Assembly: GCA_035325995.1 (NCBI GenBank)
Contig: DAOKYU010000003.1
Coordinates: forward strand, 294,320-358,319
From: Thermodesulfobacteriota bacterium
GTDB lineage: Bacteria; Desulfobacterota_D; UBA1144; Nemesobacterales; UBA2774
Length of the DNA stretch: 64,000 bases
Direction: 5' to 3'
Part shown: positions 14,718 through 23,886 of the stretch, piece by piece
How the letters are laid out: every line of letters starts with the position of its first letter
Numbering within the stretch: position 1 is the stretch's first letter
Program-made: the position numbers and the translations under genes
The notes under the pieces: generated by a model
The model's database searches: none
What the model was told of the DNA's origin: nothing
The model's input: the letters and a program-made list of their open reading frames with translations, nothing else

Positions 14718-15362
14718 ATGATTCTTAGGTGTATACCCGGCGGTATTTTTCTTACGAACTGCTACATACTCGGCGACGAAAAGACGAACGAGGGGATACT
14801 CATAGACCCGGGCGAGCAGATCGACGACATACTCCGCGAGGTCGAAAAATCTGGCCTCGAAATAACCAGGATAGTAAATACTCACACCCACATAGACCAC
14901 GTAGCCGGGGCCGAAATAGCCAAGAAAGCGCTCGGGGTCGGCTTTTATATACATCCCGACGAAGTGCCGGTTCTCGAGGCGCTCCCCGAGGCCGCCATGA
15001 GGTTCCCCCAGTTCGGCGACGTCGAGGTCCCCGATGTAGAGGGCTTCGTAAAGGAAGGCGACGAGGTCGATATAGGGAGCCTCAGTGCGAAAGTCCTCCA
15101 CACGCCGGGGCACACGTGGGGCAGCATATGCCTCGTCATAGACGACGTCGTAATCTCGGGCGACACTCTCTTTGCCGGCAGCGTCGGCAGGGTCGACCTC
15201 ACCGGCGGGACGTCCATGGCCGAGCTCGTGGGGTCGATAAAATCCAGGCTCATGCCGCTCCCGGATTCCTACAAGGTCTACCCCGGGCACGGACCGTCTA
15301 CTACCATAGGCATAGAAAGAAAGTCCAACCCCTTCATAGCTGGAGGATTCAGTCTCTTTTAA
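14718..15362 (+). CDS. MBL-fold metallo-hydrolase (glyoxalase II-like)
   Basis: The metallo-beta-lactamase fold is shown by THTHIDH (His56, His58, Asp60, His61), HTPGHTWGS, SGDTLFAGS and YPGHGP near the end, which complete a two-metal site. The 214-aa length and the GH-rich pattern match small YcbL/hydroxyacylglutathione-hydrolase-like enzymes; the substrate cannot be read from sequence. GGAGAA precedes the ATG. FtsB-like follows 3 bases later. Confidence 0.88.
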   Translation: MILRCIPGGIFLTNCYILGDEKTNEGILIDPGEQIDDILREVEKSGLEITRIVNTHTHIDHVAGAEIAKKALGVGFYIHPDEVPVLEALPEAAMRFPQFGDVEVPDVEGFVKEGDEVDIGSLSAKVLHTPGHTWGSICLVIDDVVISGDTLFAGSVGRVDLTGGTSMAELVGSIKSRLMPLPDSYKVYPGHGPSTTIGIERKSNPFIAGGFSLF

Positions 15363-15365
15363 ACA

Positions 15366-15635
15366 ATGGAAAAGCTGGCATTCAGGATAATTATCGTTTT
15401 AGCGGCGGTCTCCTTCGTGGTCTACCTCTTCGCGAGGGAGGTCTCTCACGTCTACGCGCTCCATCAGGAAAACGAAAGGGTAAAGATGCAGGGCGAGGAG
15501 CTGGAACGCGCCAACGCCGAGCTCAGGAAAAAAATCGAGCTCATAAAAACCGACAAGGCTTACATGGAAAAAATAATACGGGACGAGCTGGGGATGATAA
15601 AGACCGGTGAAAAAATCTATCGATTTAAAGAATAA
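15366..15635 (+). CDS. ftsB: FtsB/DivIC-like septum protein
   Basis: A short bitopic membrane protein: one membrane segment (about residues 6-23, FRIIIVLAAVSFVVYLFA) followed by a long coiled coil (HQENERVKMQGEELERANAELRKKI) and the 'YMEKIIRDELGMIKTGEKIY' end typical of FtsB/DivIC, which bridges FtsL and FtsQ at the division site. The length is 89 aa. The usual neighbour enolase is absent. It overlaps the next gene by 29 bases. Confidence 0.85.
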   Translation: MEKLAFRIIIVLAAVSFVVYLFAREVSHVYALHQENERVKMQGEELERANAELRKKIELIKTDKAYMEKIIRDELGMIKTGEKIYRFKE

Positions 15636-17742
15636 GATAACGTATTCGAACTACCTTCTCGGCAAGGTGTTCACGGTGCTCCTCTCGGTGCTGATCGCAG
15701 TGCTCCTGCTAAAGGACAGCCTTCGGTCCCTAAACGCCTTCTCCGTGCTCGCATTCCTTCTTCTGATCCCCGCCGTGGCCTATAAAACCGTAAACCTCGT
15801 AAGCTCCGGGCGCAGCGACATGCCTGTCCAGGACAGACTCGAATTCGCGCTCCTCTATGCCCTCGTCTTCGAAGTGCTTCTCGAAGTATTCGGCAACGCC
15901 TTTTTCCCGCTTTCCTACATCATGGTGCCCCTTGTAATTCTGTATTTCGGATGGGAGGCGGGCCTCCTGTCCTTTTTCGCCGTGGCCATGCTCCAGGCGG
16001 TACAGCGCCCGGGCCCGTCCCTCCCCGCCGAGCTTCTTTTGCTTCTCGTTTCGGCGGCGGTATTCGGGTTTCTTCTCAAGGGAGGCGGCGAGCGCTTCAC
16101 GGCGGGATTTCTCAGGAAAAACAAAAACGACAACCTCGTCCTTCCGGGCGCCATCTCGGGCTCTGCGTCCAGGGACTCGGCCGGCGATTCCCTCGGCATG
16201 GTCGAGCTCAAGAACGAAATAGCGAATTCGCTCAGGATTCTCGGCGAGCTCGTGCCCGGGCACAGCATAATCCTCTATCTCAAAATGGACGACGGGCTCT
16301 TCGGCATCGCCGACTTCGTCTCCAAAAGCGGGGATTACGTCGACAGCGGGCAGAAGCTCAACTTCCGGGGCGGCTACCTCGGCTGGGTGTTCAAGACGAA
16401 AACCCAGGTTCATATAACGAGCATAAAGAACGTCAGGAGGAACCTCCTCTACTATAACCAGAACGTTCCCATAAAGTCCCTCCTCGCGACGCCGCTCCTC
16501 CTCAAGTCCGGGAAAGGTGCGGACGAATCCGGCAAGGAAGTCTTCGGCCTTCTCATAATCGACAGCCTCCACCAGGACGCCTTCGGTGACAAGGAGAAGA
16601 TGATCGTCTCCCTCGTTTCCGACAGAATCGTCGAAATGATAGACAGGTTCCAGCTCTCCGAAAAGGTTTACCTTAGCTCCCAGGAGCTTAATTCCTTCTA
16701 CGATTTCGCCCAGAGGCTTAGCTCCACGAGCGACATCGAAGTCATACTCGACCACGTGGTCGACACGTTCGGAAGGATATACGAATCCGATTTCATAGGA
16801 ATATCGCTCGTCGAAAAAGATAGCGGCGTGAGCCGCCTCAAAAGAACGAGCGACGGCATGAAGGGGCACCTGGAAGACCTCGACATAACGCACGGCGACA
16901 CGCTCGTCGGCCTCGTCACCGGTACGGGCGGCGCGTTTCACTTCGAAGACCTTTCGTCCAGGTCCCGCTACAGGAGCGTCTTCGGGAAGGAGATCGACTT
17001 CGGCCTCGGCATAAAAAATCTAAAGTCCGTTCTGATATGCCCCTTCCACGAGATAGCGCAGGGTGTGGACGGCGATGAGCGGACAGTCCTCGGGTGCGTC
17101 GTCATCGGGCGTAAGTCCAAGAGCCCGTTCAACGAGGGCGAGATAAGCCTCGCGAAAATCATATGCAACGAATCGGCGAAATCCATGATGGCGTCCCTCA
17201 ACTTCCAGAAGGTAAAGGAGCTCGCCATAAGGGACGGCCTCACGGGGCTCTACAACCACAGGCACTTCCAGGAGATGCTCTCCTACACGATATCCCACTC
17301 CGACAGGTACTCCGCCCGCGCCTCGCTCCTCCTGATAGACCTCGACAACCTGAAGACCATAAACGACTCCTTTGGCCACCAGACGGGCGACAGGGTGCTT
17401 ACGGCCGTCGGCGACGTTCTGTCGAGCTCGCTCCGCAAGGTCGATATACCGGCGAGATACGGCGGGGACGAATTCGCCGTCATACTTCCCAACACCGACA
17501 AGGACGGGGCGCTCGCGGTGGCGGAGAAAATTCGTTCCAACCTTTTCAGGATCCCGTTTAAATCGGACGACAGGGACATCGGAATTTCCCTCAGCATAGG
17601 CATCTCCACCTACCCGGTCTCCGCCTCCGACAAGGATTCCCTCATCTCCAGGGCCGACCGCGCCCTTTACGAATCGAAGAACCACGGTAAGAATAAGGTC
17701 ACTCATTTCGAGGACGTTCCCCTGAAAGAGCTCGGGAGCTGA
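15607..17742 (+). CDS. Membrane GAF-GGDEF diguanylate cyclase
   Basis: The protein makes cyclic di-GMP. The first 150 residues hold several membrane spans, followed by two GAF-like regions (about 205-345 and 365-540) and a GGDEF domain. The active-site motif is intact (YGGDEF, 619-623), and an RxxD inhibitory site (RKVD, 610-613) sits five residues before it, so product inhibition is expected. There is no EAL domain. The start is GTG 15607, inside the end of ftsB by 29 bases. Signal unknown; the placement links cell division and c-di-GMP in one transcript. Confidence 0.9.
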   Translation: MKKSIDLKNKITYSNYLLGKVFTVLLSVLIAVLLLKDSLRSLNAFSVLAFLLLIPAVAYKTVNLVSSGRSDMPVQDRLEFALLYALVFEVLLEVFGNAFFPLSYIMVPLVILYFGWEAGLLSFFAVAMLQAVQRPGPSLPAELLLLLVSAAVFGFLLKGGGERFTAGFLRKNKNDNLVLPGAISGSASRDSAGDSLGMVELKNEIANSLRILGELVPGHSIILYLKMDDGLFGIADFVSKSGDYVDSGQKLNFRGGYLGWVFKTKTQVHITSIKNVRRNLLYYNQNVPIKSLLATPLLLKSGKGADESGKEVFGLLIIDSLHQDAFGDKEKMIVSLVSDRIVEMIDRFQLSEKVYLSSQELNSFYDFAQRLSSTSDIEVILDHVVDTFGRIYESDFIGISLVEKDSGVSRLKRTSDGMKGHLEDLDITHGDTLVGLVTGTGGAFHFEDLSSRSRYRSVFGKEIDFGLGIKNLKSVLICPFHEIAQGVDGDERTVLGCVVIGRKSKSPFNEGEISLAKIICNESAKSMMASLNFQKVKELAIRDGLTGLYNHRHFQEMLSYTISHSDRYSARASLLLIDLDNLKTINDSFGHQTGDRVLTAVGDVLSSSLRKVDIPARYGGDEFAVILPNTDKDGALAVAEKIRSNLFRIPFKSDDRDIGISLSIGISTYPVSASDKDSLISRADRALYESKNHGKNKVTHFEDVPLKELGS

Positions 17743-17825
17743 GCGGCGGTCGGGATGCGCGTGCTTTCATCACACGTTCAGGCTCGCTGCCCCCGGCGGC
17801 GTCCTAACGTTACCCTTAATGAAAA

Positions 17826-18680
17826 ATGGCTGAAGAAAACGGAAGCGAATTTAAACCCAGGGACTACTTTTCGGCCGAAAACGCCCGGCCCAGCAAAAGC
17901 CTCGGGCAGAACTTCATCACCGACAAAAGGGTTATCGAGCGCATAGTGTCCGCGGCCGGCATAACGCCCGACGACGAGGTGCTCGAAATAGGCCCCGGTC
18001 TCGGCGCGCTTACGTTCGCCCTCGCCTGTAAGGCCGCCCGCGTCGTCGCGGTCGAAAAGGACGCGCGGCTCGCCGAAAGGTTAAGAGCGCTTCTACCGGA
18101 ATGGCCAAACGTCGAGCTCGTTTGCGCCGACGCGCTCGACGTGGACTTCGGGGCCCTCTACAAAGGCCGGCGGCTCAAGGTCGCCGCGAACCTTCCCTAC
18201 AGCGTCTCCTCGCCGATCCTCATAAGGCTTCTCCGGGACAGGGCTCTCTTCTCTACGCTCGTCCTCATGCTCCAGCTCGAGGTCGGCGAAAGGATATCCT
18301 CCCCGCCCGGCGGGAAGGAATACGGCTCGCTCTCTGTCCTCGTTCAAACGTACTTCGACGTGAAGCTGCTCTTCCGCGTGTCTCCCTCGTCTTTCTGGCC
18401 CGCGCCCAGGGTCGATTCCGTGGTCCTGAAGCTCACTCCCCTGCCGGAGCCCCGCGTTCCCGTCGCCGACGAAGCCGCGTACGAAAGGATACTCCGCGCC
18501 GCGTTCTCTTCCCGGCGGAAGATGCTCGGGAACTCCCTCGGCTCCGCGCTCAGGAAGGGCGCGGCCGACAGAATCCTCGCCGCCGCCGGCATCGACAGAA
18601 CCCGCCGCGCCGAAACCCTCTCGGTAGAGGAGTTCGGCGCTATCTGCCGCGAAGCCGTAAAGTCGGGCGAGCTCGCCTGA
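17826..18680 (+). CDS. rsmA: 16S rRNA dimethyladenosine transferase
   Basis: RsmA (KsgA) dimethylates two adjacent adenines in the 3'-terminal helix of 16S rRNA during 30S assembly. SLGQNF starts the fold, the SAM-binding motif is LEIGPGLGALT (53-63), the acidic loop is AVEKDA, and the catalytic motif is NLPYS (122-126). At 284 aa it is slightly long because of a 20-residue N-terminal extension. No ribosome site is evident before ATG 17826. Confidence 0.95.
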   Translation: MAEENGSEFKPRDYFSAENARPSKSLGQNFITDKRVIERIVSAAGITPDDEVLEIGPGLGALTFALACKAARVVAVEKDARLAERLRALLPEWPNVELVCADALDVDFGALYKGRRLKVAANLPYSVSSPILIRLLRDRALFSTLVLMLQLEVGERISSPPGGKEYGSLSVLVQTYFDVKLLFRVSPSSFWPAPRVDSVVLKLTPLPEPRVPVADEAAYERILRAAFSSRRKMLGNSLGSALRKGAADRILAAAGIDRTRRAETLSVEEFGAICREAVKSGELA

Positions 18681-18762
18681 CATCACTATCCTCCCTCTCG
18701 TTGCCCGGACAAACTTGCGGTTATATAATTCACCTGATAATCACCGTTACACGGAGACCGCG

Positions 18763-19323
18763 ATGAAAAAATCAGCATTCATTTTATTCTTGTTCCTGTC
18801 CCTGTCCACCGCCGCGTCCCGCTCCCAGGATGCGAGCCTCGGCGGCGTCTGGTACCACGACGGCAGGGAAACCCGCATAAGCGTCAAAGATAAGGACCAC
18901 GTCGTCTTCGTGAACGAAAACGGGGACAAGGCCGTCGGCCGCTTCACCGACCCCTGGCACGTCAAGGTCCCCAAGTGGAGCGTTACCGGCACGATAAAAG
19001 AAGGCGGGGATTCCATCTCGTGGTCGAACAACACCGTATGGACGAGGCAGCCCTCAGGCAAGACACACATTAGCGGCAGGTGGTATCACGATAACAAGCC
19101 CACGTGGATAGATGTCCACGGCGACGGATGGAAGTTCACGATCACGAACGAGCAGGGCCGGAAAAGCAGCGGCGAGGCCAAAAGCAGCCGCGAGCTCTAC
19201 ATTCCCTCCCTCGGGATCACGGGGCACGTGAGCAGCGACGGCAACAAGATAAAGTGGAGTAACGGCACCGTCTGGACGCGCTCGCCCTCGGGGTCGGGTC
19301 CGCTGTCGGCGCCGCTCGAATAA
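18763..19323 (+). CDS. Secreted protein with two tandem repeats
   Basis: A signal peptide (MKKSAFILFLFLSLSTAASRS, 1-21) leads into two copies of a beta-rich unit, about 27-99 and 105-177. Each starts G-x-WYHD and ends with KWS/ISWSN-x-TVWTR-x-PSG, 78 residues apart. No family known to me; the Trp-rich spacing hints at a carbohydrate- or surface-binding sandwich, which is a guess. ACGGAG lies before ATG 18763 and TATAAT lies upstream at about 18723. Confidence 0.7.
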   Translation: MKKSAFILFLFLSLSTAASRSQDASLGGVWYHDGRETRISVKDKDHVVFVNENGDKAVGRFTDPWHVKVPKWSVTGTIKEGGDSISWSNNTVWTRQPSGKTHISGRWYHDNKPTWIDVHGDGWKFTITNEQGRKSSGEAKSSRELYIPSLGITGHVSSDGNKIKWSNGTVWTRSPSGSGPLSAPLE

Positions 19324-19359
19324 ACGGCGGCGGGCGTTTCTTAAGTCCGGCGGGACATT

Positions 19360-19869
19360 TTATTCGGCGGGCGGGGTGTCCGACGCGACGACCATGAGCA
19401 CGGTCCCGGTTTCTATGGCGTCCCCTTCCCTGGCCGTCACGTTCCTGACCTTTCCGGCTATGGGCGACTTGAGCTCGCTCTCCATCTTCATGGCCTCGAT
19501 GACCACGACGCCCTCGTCCCTCGTTACCTCGTCCCCCTCGCTCTTCAGCACCTTCACCACCCTGCTCGGCATAGGGGCCTTTATCTCCTGCACGCCCGAG
19601 GCCGCGAGCGAAGACTTCCGCTGCTCCCTTTCGGAAATGGACTCGATGTCGTAAAGGTCGCCGTCGAGGAACACCTGTATCTTCTTTCCCTTTTTGAATA
19701 CCCCGAGCGTAAGGGACTGCCCGCCTGAAATGATGGAATAAAGGTTTTCCTCGATCTTCCGGTAATCGACGGGCAGCTTCTCGCCCTCTATTTCGAGCTC
19801 TATCTGGCCGTCGTTCTCTTCGAATGTAACTTTGAATATCTGATCGTTCAGCTTAAAGGTGTATGTCAT
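19360..19869 (-). CDS. Biotin carboxyl carrier protein of an acyl-CoA carboxylase
   Basis: The biotinyl domain occupies the C-terminal 75 residues; Lys128 in EAMKME is the biotin site, with SPIAGKV after it. The N-terminal part (about 1-90) is a beta-rich linker of the kind found in acyl-CoA carboxylase alpha chains. It overlaps the biotin carboxylase by ATGA and is the last gene of pccB-carboxylase-carrier. In many bacteria carrier and carboxylase are fused; here they are separate, and the 169-aa length fits a free carrier. The substrate is most likely propionyl-CoA, or methylcrotonyl-CoA. Confidence 0.9.
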   Translation of the reverse strand: MTYTFKLNDQIFKVTFEENDGQIELEIEGEKLPVDYRKIEENLYSIISGGQSLTLGVFKKGKKIQVFLDGDLYDIESISEREQRKSSLAASGVQEIKAPMPSRVVKVLKSEGDEVTRDEGVVVIEAMKMESELKSPIAGKVRNVTAREGDAIETGTVLMVVASDTPPAE

Positions 19870-21362
19870 GCGAGCGGGCTCCTCGTAACACCGGCTCTCC
19901 TCGCGAAGAGCTTCCAGTTCGACGCGGCCGCCGTCTGCGACTGCGGGCCGCTCACGGTGGAATTTTCCATGGCGATGGCCGCGGCTATAAGCGCGGGCCT
20001 GAGGTCGCGCTCCCCGGGGCTTATAAGCTCCGGGTGCCTTTCGATATAGCCGGTGTCTATCTTGCACTGCCTGAATTCCTCGTCGGCCATGACGCGCCTC
20101 AGGAACCCTATATTCGTCTTCACGCCGAGCACGATGTAATCCCTGAGCGCCGAAGCCATCCTGTCTATCGCCGCTTCCCTCGTATCCGCCCACACTATCA
20201 GCTTCGACAGCATCGGGTCGTAAAACGAAGTGATCTCGCACCCGTTGTATATAGCCGAATCGTCCCTTATGCCGGGGCCGGACGGCGTGCTCAGGTACTC
20301 GATGGTCCCCGGGGACGGCATGAAGTTCGTCGCCGGGTCCTCGGCGTACACCCTGCATTCCACTGCATGCCCCTTCATCTCTATGTCGCCCTGCTTGAAG
20401 GGTAGCTTCTCGCCGGCGGCGATCCTTATCATCCACTTCACTATGTCGAAGCCGGTGATCATCTCCGTCACGGGGTGCTCGACCTGGACCCTCGTATTCA
20501 TTTCGAGGAAGTAAAAATTCTGCTTCTGGTCCATTATGAATTCTATAGTGCCCGCGCCGCTGTACTTTACCGCCTTGGCGATCCTTACGGCGACATCGCC
20601 CATTTTCTTTCTGGTCTTCGCGCTGATAAAGCCCGACGGGGCTTCCTCGATAACCTTCTGATGCCGCCTCTGTATCGAGCACTCGCGCTCGAAGAGATGC
20701 AGCACGTTACCGTGAGAATCCGCAATGAGCTGTATCTCTATGTGCCTCGGCTGCTCGACGAACCTCTCTACGTACACCGAATCGTCGCCGAACGCCGACC
20801 TCGCCTCGCTCCGGGCCATGCGGAGCGCGCTCTCGAAGTCCTCCTTCGACCTCACGAGCCTCATTCCCTTTCCGCCGCCGCCCGCGGACGCCTTTATCAT
20901 GAGCGGGTATCCGATTTCGTCCGCCACGACCGAAGCCTCGACGTCGCTCACCGCTCCTTCCGAGCCCGGCACGAGCGGCACCTTGGCGTCGTATGCGATC
21001 TTCCTCGCGGTGATCTTGTCCCCCATGAGCCTTATGGCCTCGGGCGAGGGCCCGATAAAGACTATCCCCGCCTTCTCGCACATCTCGGCGAACTCGTCGT
21101 TCTCGGACAAAAACCCGAACCCCGGATGAATGGCCTCGGCCCCGGACTTCCGCGCGGCGTCTATGATGTTTTCCTTCTTGAGATAGCTCTCGCCCGGCGC
21201 GGAGCCGCCGATGTGATAGGCCTCGTCGGCCAGTGCAACGTGAAGAGAGCGCCTGTCGGCGTCGGAATAAACGGCCACGGTGCTCACGCCGAGCTCCCTG
21301 CAGGCCCTTATGATCCTTACCGCTATCTCTCCCCTGTTCGCAATCAGAATCTTCTTGAACAT
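19866..21362 (-). CDS. Biotin carboxylase subunit of an acyl-CoA carboxylase
   Basis: The enzyme carboxylates biotin with bicarbonate and ATP. The PreATP-grasp start is FKKILIANRGEIAVRIIRACRELG, the ATP-grasp Gly loop is KASAGGGGKGMRLV, and the catalytic region is LEMNTRVQVEHPVTE, with the C-terminal domain ending around 450. The last 50 residues (after IERHPELISPG) form a poorly conserved tail. At 498 aa it is normal for an AccC-type subunit of a three-component acyl-CoA carboxylase. It lies 17 bases after pccB and overlaps the carrier gene. Confidence 0.94.
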   Translation of the reverse strand: MFKKILIANRGEIAVRIIRACRELGVSTVAVYSDADRRSLHVALADEAYHIGGSAPGESYLKKENIIDAARKSGAEAIHPGFGFLSENDEFAEMCEKAGIVFIGPSPEAIRLMGDKITARKIAYDAKVPLVPGSEGAVSDVEASVVADEIGYPLMIKASAGGGGKGMRLVRSKEDFESALRMARSEARSAFGDDSVYVERFVEQPRHIEIQLIADSHGNVLHLFERECSIQRRHQKVIEEAPSGFISAKTRKKMGDVAVRIAKAVKYSGAGTIEFIMDQKQNFYFLEMNTRVQVEHPVTEMITGFDIVKWMIRIAAGEKLPFKQGDIEMKGHAVECRVYAEDPATNFMPSPGTIEYLSTPSGPGIRDDSAIYNGCEITSFYDPMLSKLIVWADTREAAIDRMASALRDYIVLGVKTNIGFLRRVMADEEFRQCKIDTGYIERHPELISPGERDLRPALIAAAIAMENSTVSGPQSQTAAASNWKLFARRAGVTRSPLA

Positions 21363-21378
21363 GAAGCGTCCTTTAACT

Positions 21379-22923
21379 TTATAGTGGTATGTTCCCGTGC
21401 TTTTTCGGGGGATTCGTCTGCCTCTTGCCGTCGAGCATCTCGAAGGCGGATATAACGCGCGGCCTCGTGTCCTCGGGCCTAATCACCTCGTCGACGAATC
21501 CGAGGTCCGCGGCCCTGTACGGGTTTGCGAACCTCTTCTTGTAATCCTCGATGAGCCTGGCCCTTTCGGCCTCCTGGTCCTCGGCCTGGAGTATCTGGGC
21601 GCGGGATATGATGTTCACCGCCCCGTCCGAGCCCATGACCGCGATCTCCGCCGTCGGGTACGCCATCACTATGTCGCCCCTCACGTGCTTGGACGACATG
21701 ACGTCGTACGCGCCGCCGTAGGCCTTTCTCGTTATTACGGTCACCCTCGGGACGGTGGCCTCGCTGTACGCGTACAGCAGCTTCGCCCCGTGCTTTATAA
21801 TTCCGCCCCACTCCTGCGAGGTACCGGGGAGGAATCCGGGCACGTCCTCGAACGTCAATATCGGTATATTAAAACAGTCGCAGAACCTGACGAACCGCCC
21901 GGCCTTCAGGGATGCGTCTATGTCGAGGCATCCCGCCAGGACGTTCGGCTGGTTGCCGACTATCCCGATGACGCGCCCCGCGAGCCTGGCGAACCCGACT
22001 ACTATATTCTGCGCGTAAAGCTCCTGTACCTCGAAGAAATACCCGTTGTCCACGACGGCGGCTATAACGTCCTTCACGTCATAGGGCTTATTCGGGTTTT
22101 CGGGGACTATCGCGCGGAGGGCCGTCGCCTTTCTGTCCGCCGGGTCGTCCGTGGCGCCCCTCGGCGCGTCTTCCATGTTGTTCGAGGGGAGGAAGCTCAA
22201 AAGCTCCTTTATCAGTGCGATGCATTCCTTGTCGTCTTCCGTCGCGAAGTGTGCGACGCCGCTTTTCGAGTTGTGAAGGTCTGCTCCGCCGAGCTCCTCG
22301 GCGTTGACCTCCTCGTGCGTTACGGCCTTTATGACGTCCGGCCCCGTGATGAACATGTAGCTCGTGTTTCTCACCATTATCGTAAAGTCGGTTATGGCGG
22401 GCGAGTAAACCGCGCCTCCCGCGCACGGGCCCATGATAGCCGATATCTGCGGCACGACTCCCGATGCGAGGACGTTCCTGCAGAATATCTCCCCGTAGCC
22501 GCCGAGGCTCTCGACGCCCTCCTGGATCCTCGCGCCGCCCGAGTCGTTAAGCCCGATTATCGGCGCGCCTACCTGCATCGCGAGGTCCATGACCTTGCAT
22601 ATCTTTTTCCCGTGCACCATTCCTAGAGAGCCGCCGAAAACGGTAAAATCCTGCGCGTAGACGAACACCTGCCTCCCTTCGACCTTGCCGTATCCCGTGA
22701 CTACGCCGTCGCCGAGGAACTTCTTACTGTCCATGCCGAAGTCGGTGCACCTGTGCACGACGAACTTGTCGAGCTCGACGAAAGTGTTCTTGTCGAGCAG
22801 GAGGTCGATCCTCTCCCTCGCCGTGAGCTTGCCGCTCTCGTGCTGTTTTTTTATTCTGGCTTCGCCTCCTCCTGCCTCGGCTTCTTTCTCTCTCTCTTCC
22901 AGAATTGCAATCTTTTCCTTCAT
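21379..22923 (-). CDS. pccB: Acyl-CoA carboxylase, carboxyltransferase subunit
   Basis: The carboxyltransferase moves CO2 from biotin to an acyl-CoA. Crotonase-type folds are clear: RIDLLLD, FTVFGGSLG, GLNDSGGARIQEGV (oxyanion hole), GPCAGGAVYSP in the N half, and FEDVPGFLPG, RKAYGGAYDVM and AIMGSDGAVNI-like elements in the C half. At 514 aa it matches propionyl-CoA carboxylase beta or methylmalonyl-CoA decarboxylase alpha; with the carboxylase next to it, the former fits. ATG 22923 follows GAAGGAG. Confidence 0.93.
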   Translation of the reverse strand: MKEKIAILEEREKEAEAGGGEARIKKQHESGKLTARERIDLLLDKNTFVELDKFVVHRCTDFGMDSKKFLGDGVVTGYGKVEGRQVFVYAQDFTVFGGSLGMVHGKKICKVMDLAMQVGAPIIGLNDSGGARIQEGVESLGGYGEIFCRNVLASGVVPQISAIMGPCAGGAVYSPAITDFTIMVRNTSYMFITGPDVIKAVTHEEVNAEELGGADLHNSKSGVAHFATEDDKECIALIKELLSFLPSNNMEDAPRGATDDPADRKATALRAIVPENPNKPYDVKDVIAAVVDNGYFFEVQELYAQNIVVGFARLAGRVIGIVGNQPNVLAGCLDIDASLKAGRFVRFCDCFNIPILTFEDVPGFLPGTSQEWGGIIKHGAKLLYAYSEATVPRVTVITRKAYGGAYDVMSSKHVRGDIVMAYPTAEIAVMGSDGAVNIISRAQILQAEDQEAERARLIEDYKKRFANPYRAADLGFVDEVIRPEDTRPRVISAFEMLDGKRQTNPPKKHGNIPL

Positions 22924-22957
22924 TATCGGCTCCTTCGAAGGTTCTTGGGAATCCAAA

Positions 22958-22986
22958 AAAATACTATGTAAATACCTATTATGCAA
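22958..22986 (-). promoter_or_regulatory. Promoter of the acyl-CoA carboxylase operon
   Basis: Minus strand: TTGCAT (22981-22986), 17-bp spacer, TATTTT (22958-22963), giving a leader of about 30 bases with a Shine-Dalgarno sequence before ATG 22923. Confidence 0.6.
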
Positions 22987-23138
22987 GTTGGATGCGGGGG
23001 GGGCGAAGCGGCTCTGGAGGCGATATTTACGGCGCGCTCGTATGCACCCGCATGCGGGCCGGTAAGGCGCGGGAAAGTGTCACGATATGCATGTAATGTC
23101 TGTAGCGTTTTGGTGTACGACCTCGGAAATGTCCTCTG

Positions 23139-23741
23139 TTATTTCTGCCGGATTATACCCTCCCAGAGCTTTTTCACCTCTGCCTCCGTCTCCTCTTCCG
23201 TGCCGGAATTATCTATAATGTAATCCGCGTGAAGGGCCTTCTCCCCGGCCGGCATCTGCGAGCCTATCCTCGCGAGCGCTTCCTCCCGCGTATGCCCGCT
23301 CCTCTTCACGAGCCTCTCTATCTGCGACTCCTCGTCCGCCGTCACGACTATGAGCCCGTCGAGGAATTCCCTCAGCCCCCCTCTTTCCACGATAAGCGCC
23401 GCCTCTATTACGACGACGGGAACATTCTCCTTCCTGTATTCCGAAAGCCTCTCTCTCACGGCCTCCTTTATCCTCGGGTGCGTTATGTCCATGAGAAGCT
23501 TTCTCTTGCCCTCGTCCCCGAAAACGATCTCCCCGAGCCGCCGCCTGTCTATCGCGCCGTCCGGGCCCAGTATCCCCGGCCCGAACTTCTTTACTATTTC
23601 CACCCACGCCGGCTTTTCCGGCTCGACGACCTCCCGCGCTATAAGGTCGGCGTCTATTACCCGCGCCCCCATCCTCTCCAGCATGCGCGCCACGGTGCTT
23701 TTTCCGGACGCTATGTTTCCCGTAAGCCCCAGAACCTTCAT
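23139..23741 (-). CDS. coaE: Dephospho-CoA kinase
   Basis: This is the last step of coenzyme A synthesis: phosphorylation of the 3'-hydroxyl of dephospho-CoA. The P-loop is GLTGNIASGKST (5-16), followed by DADLIAREVVEP, the HPRIKEA segment and the LID around RSGHTREEAL. At 200 aa the length is normal. The ATG at 23741 was chosen because the P-loop then starts at residue 5 and the promoter ends 7 bases upstream; an earlier frame opening lacks support. Confidence 0.96.
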   Translation of the reverse strand: MKVLGLTGNIASGKSTVARMLERMGARVIDADLIAREVVEPEKPAWVEIVKKFGPGILGPDGAIDRRRLGEIVFGDEGKRKLLMDITHPRIKEAVRERLSEYRKENVPVVVIEAALIVERGGLREFLDGLIVVTADEESQIERLVKRSGHTREEALARIGSQMPAGEKALHADYIIDNSGTEEETEAEVKKLWEGIIRQK

Positions 23742-23748
23742 CGCCGGT

Positions 23749-23777
23749 ATTTTAATTCCCCCGGGCGCTTCTTTCAA
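23749..23777 (-). promoter_or_regulatory. coaE promoter (leaderless type)
   Basis: Minus strand: TTGAAA (23772-23777), 17-bp spacer, TAAAAT (23749-23754), then 7 bases to ATG 23741; no Shine-Dalgarno sequence. Confidence 0.65.
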
Positions 23778-23886
23778 ACGCGCTCCCGGCCTTTTCCGGG
23801 AGCCTCCCGCCGGGGCCTTGATAAAATCACCCATAAGGTATAATTAACCCAGACTTCGCAGTTGCGAATAAAAAAGGAGGGGTGAC

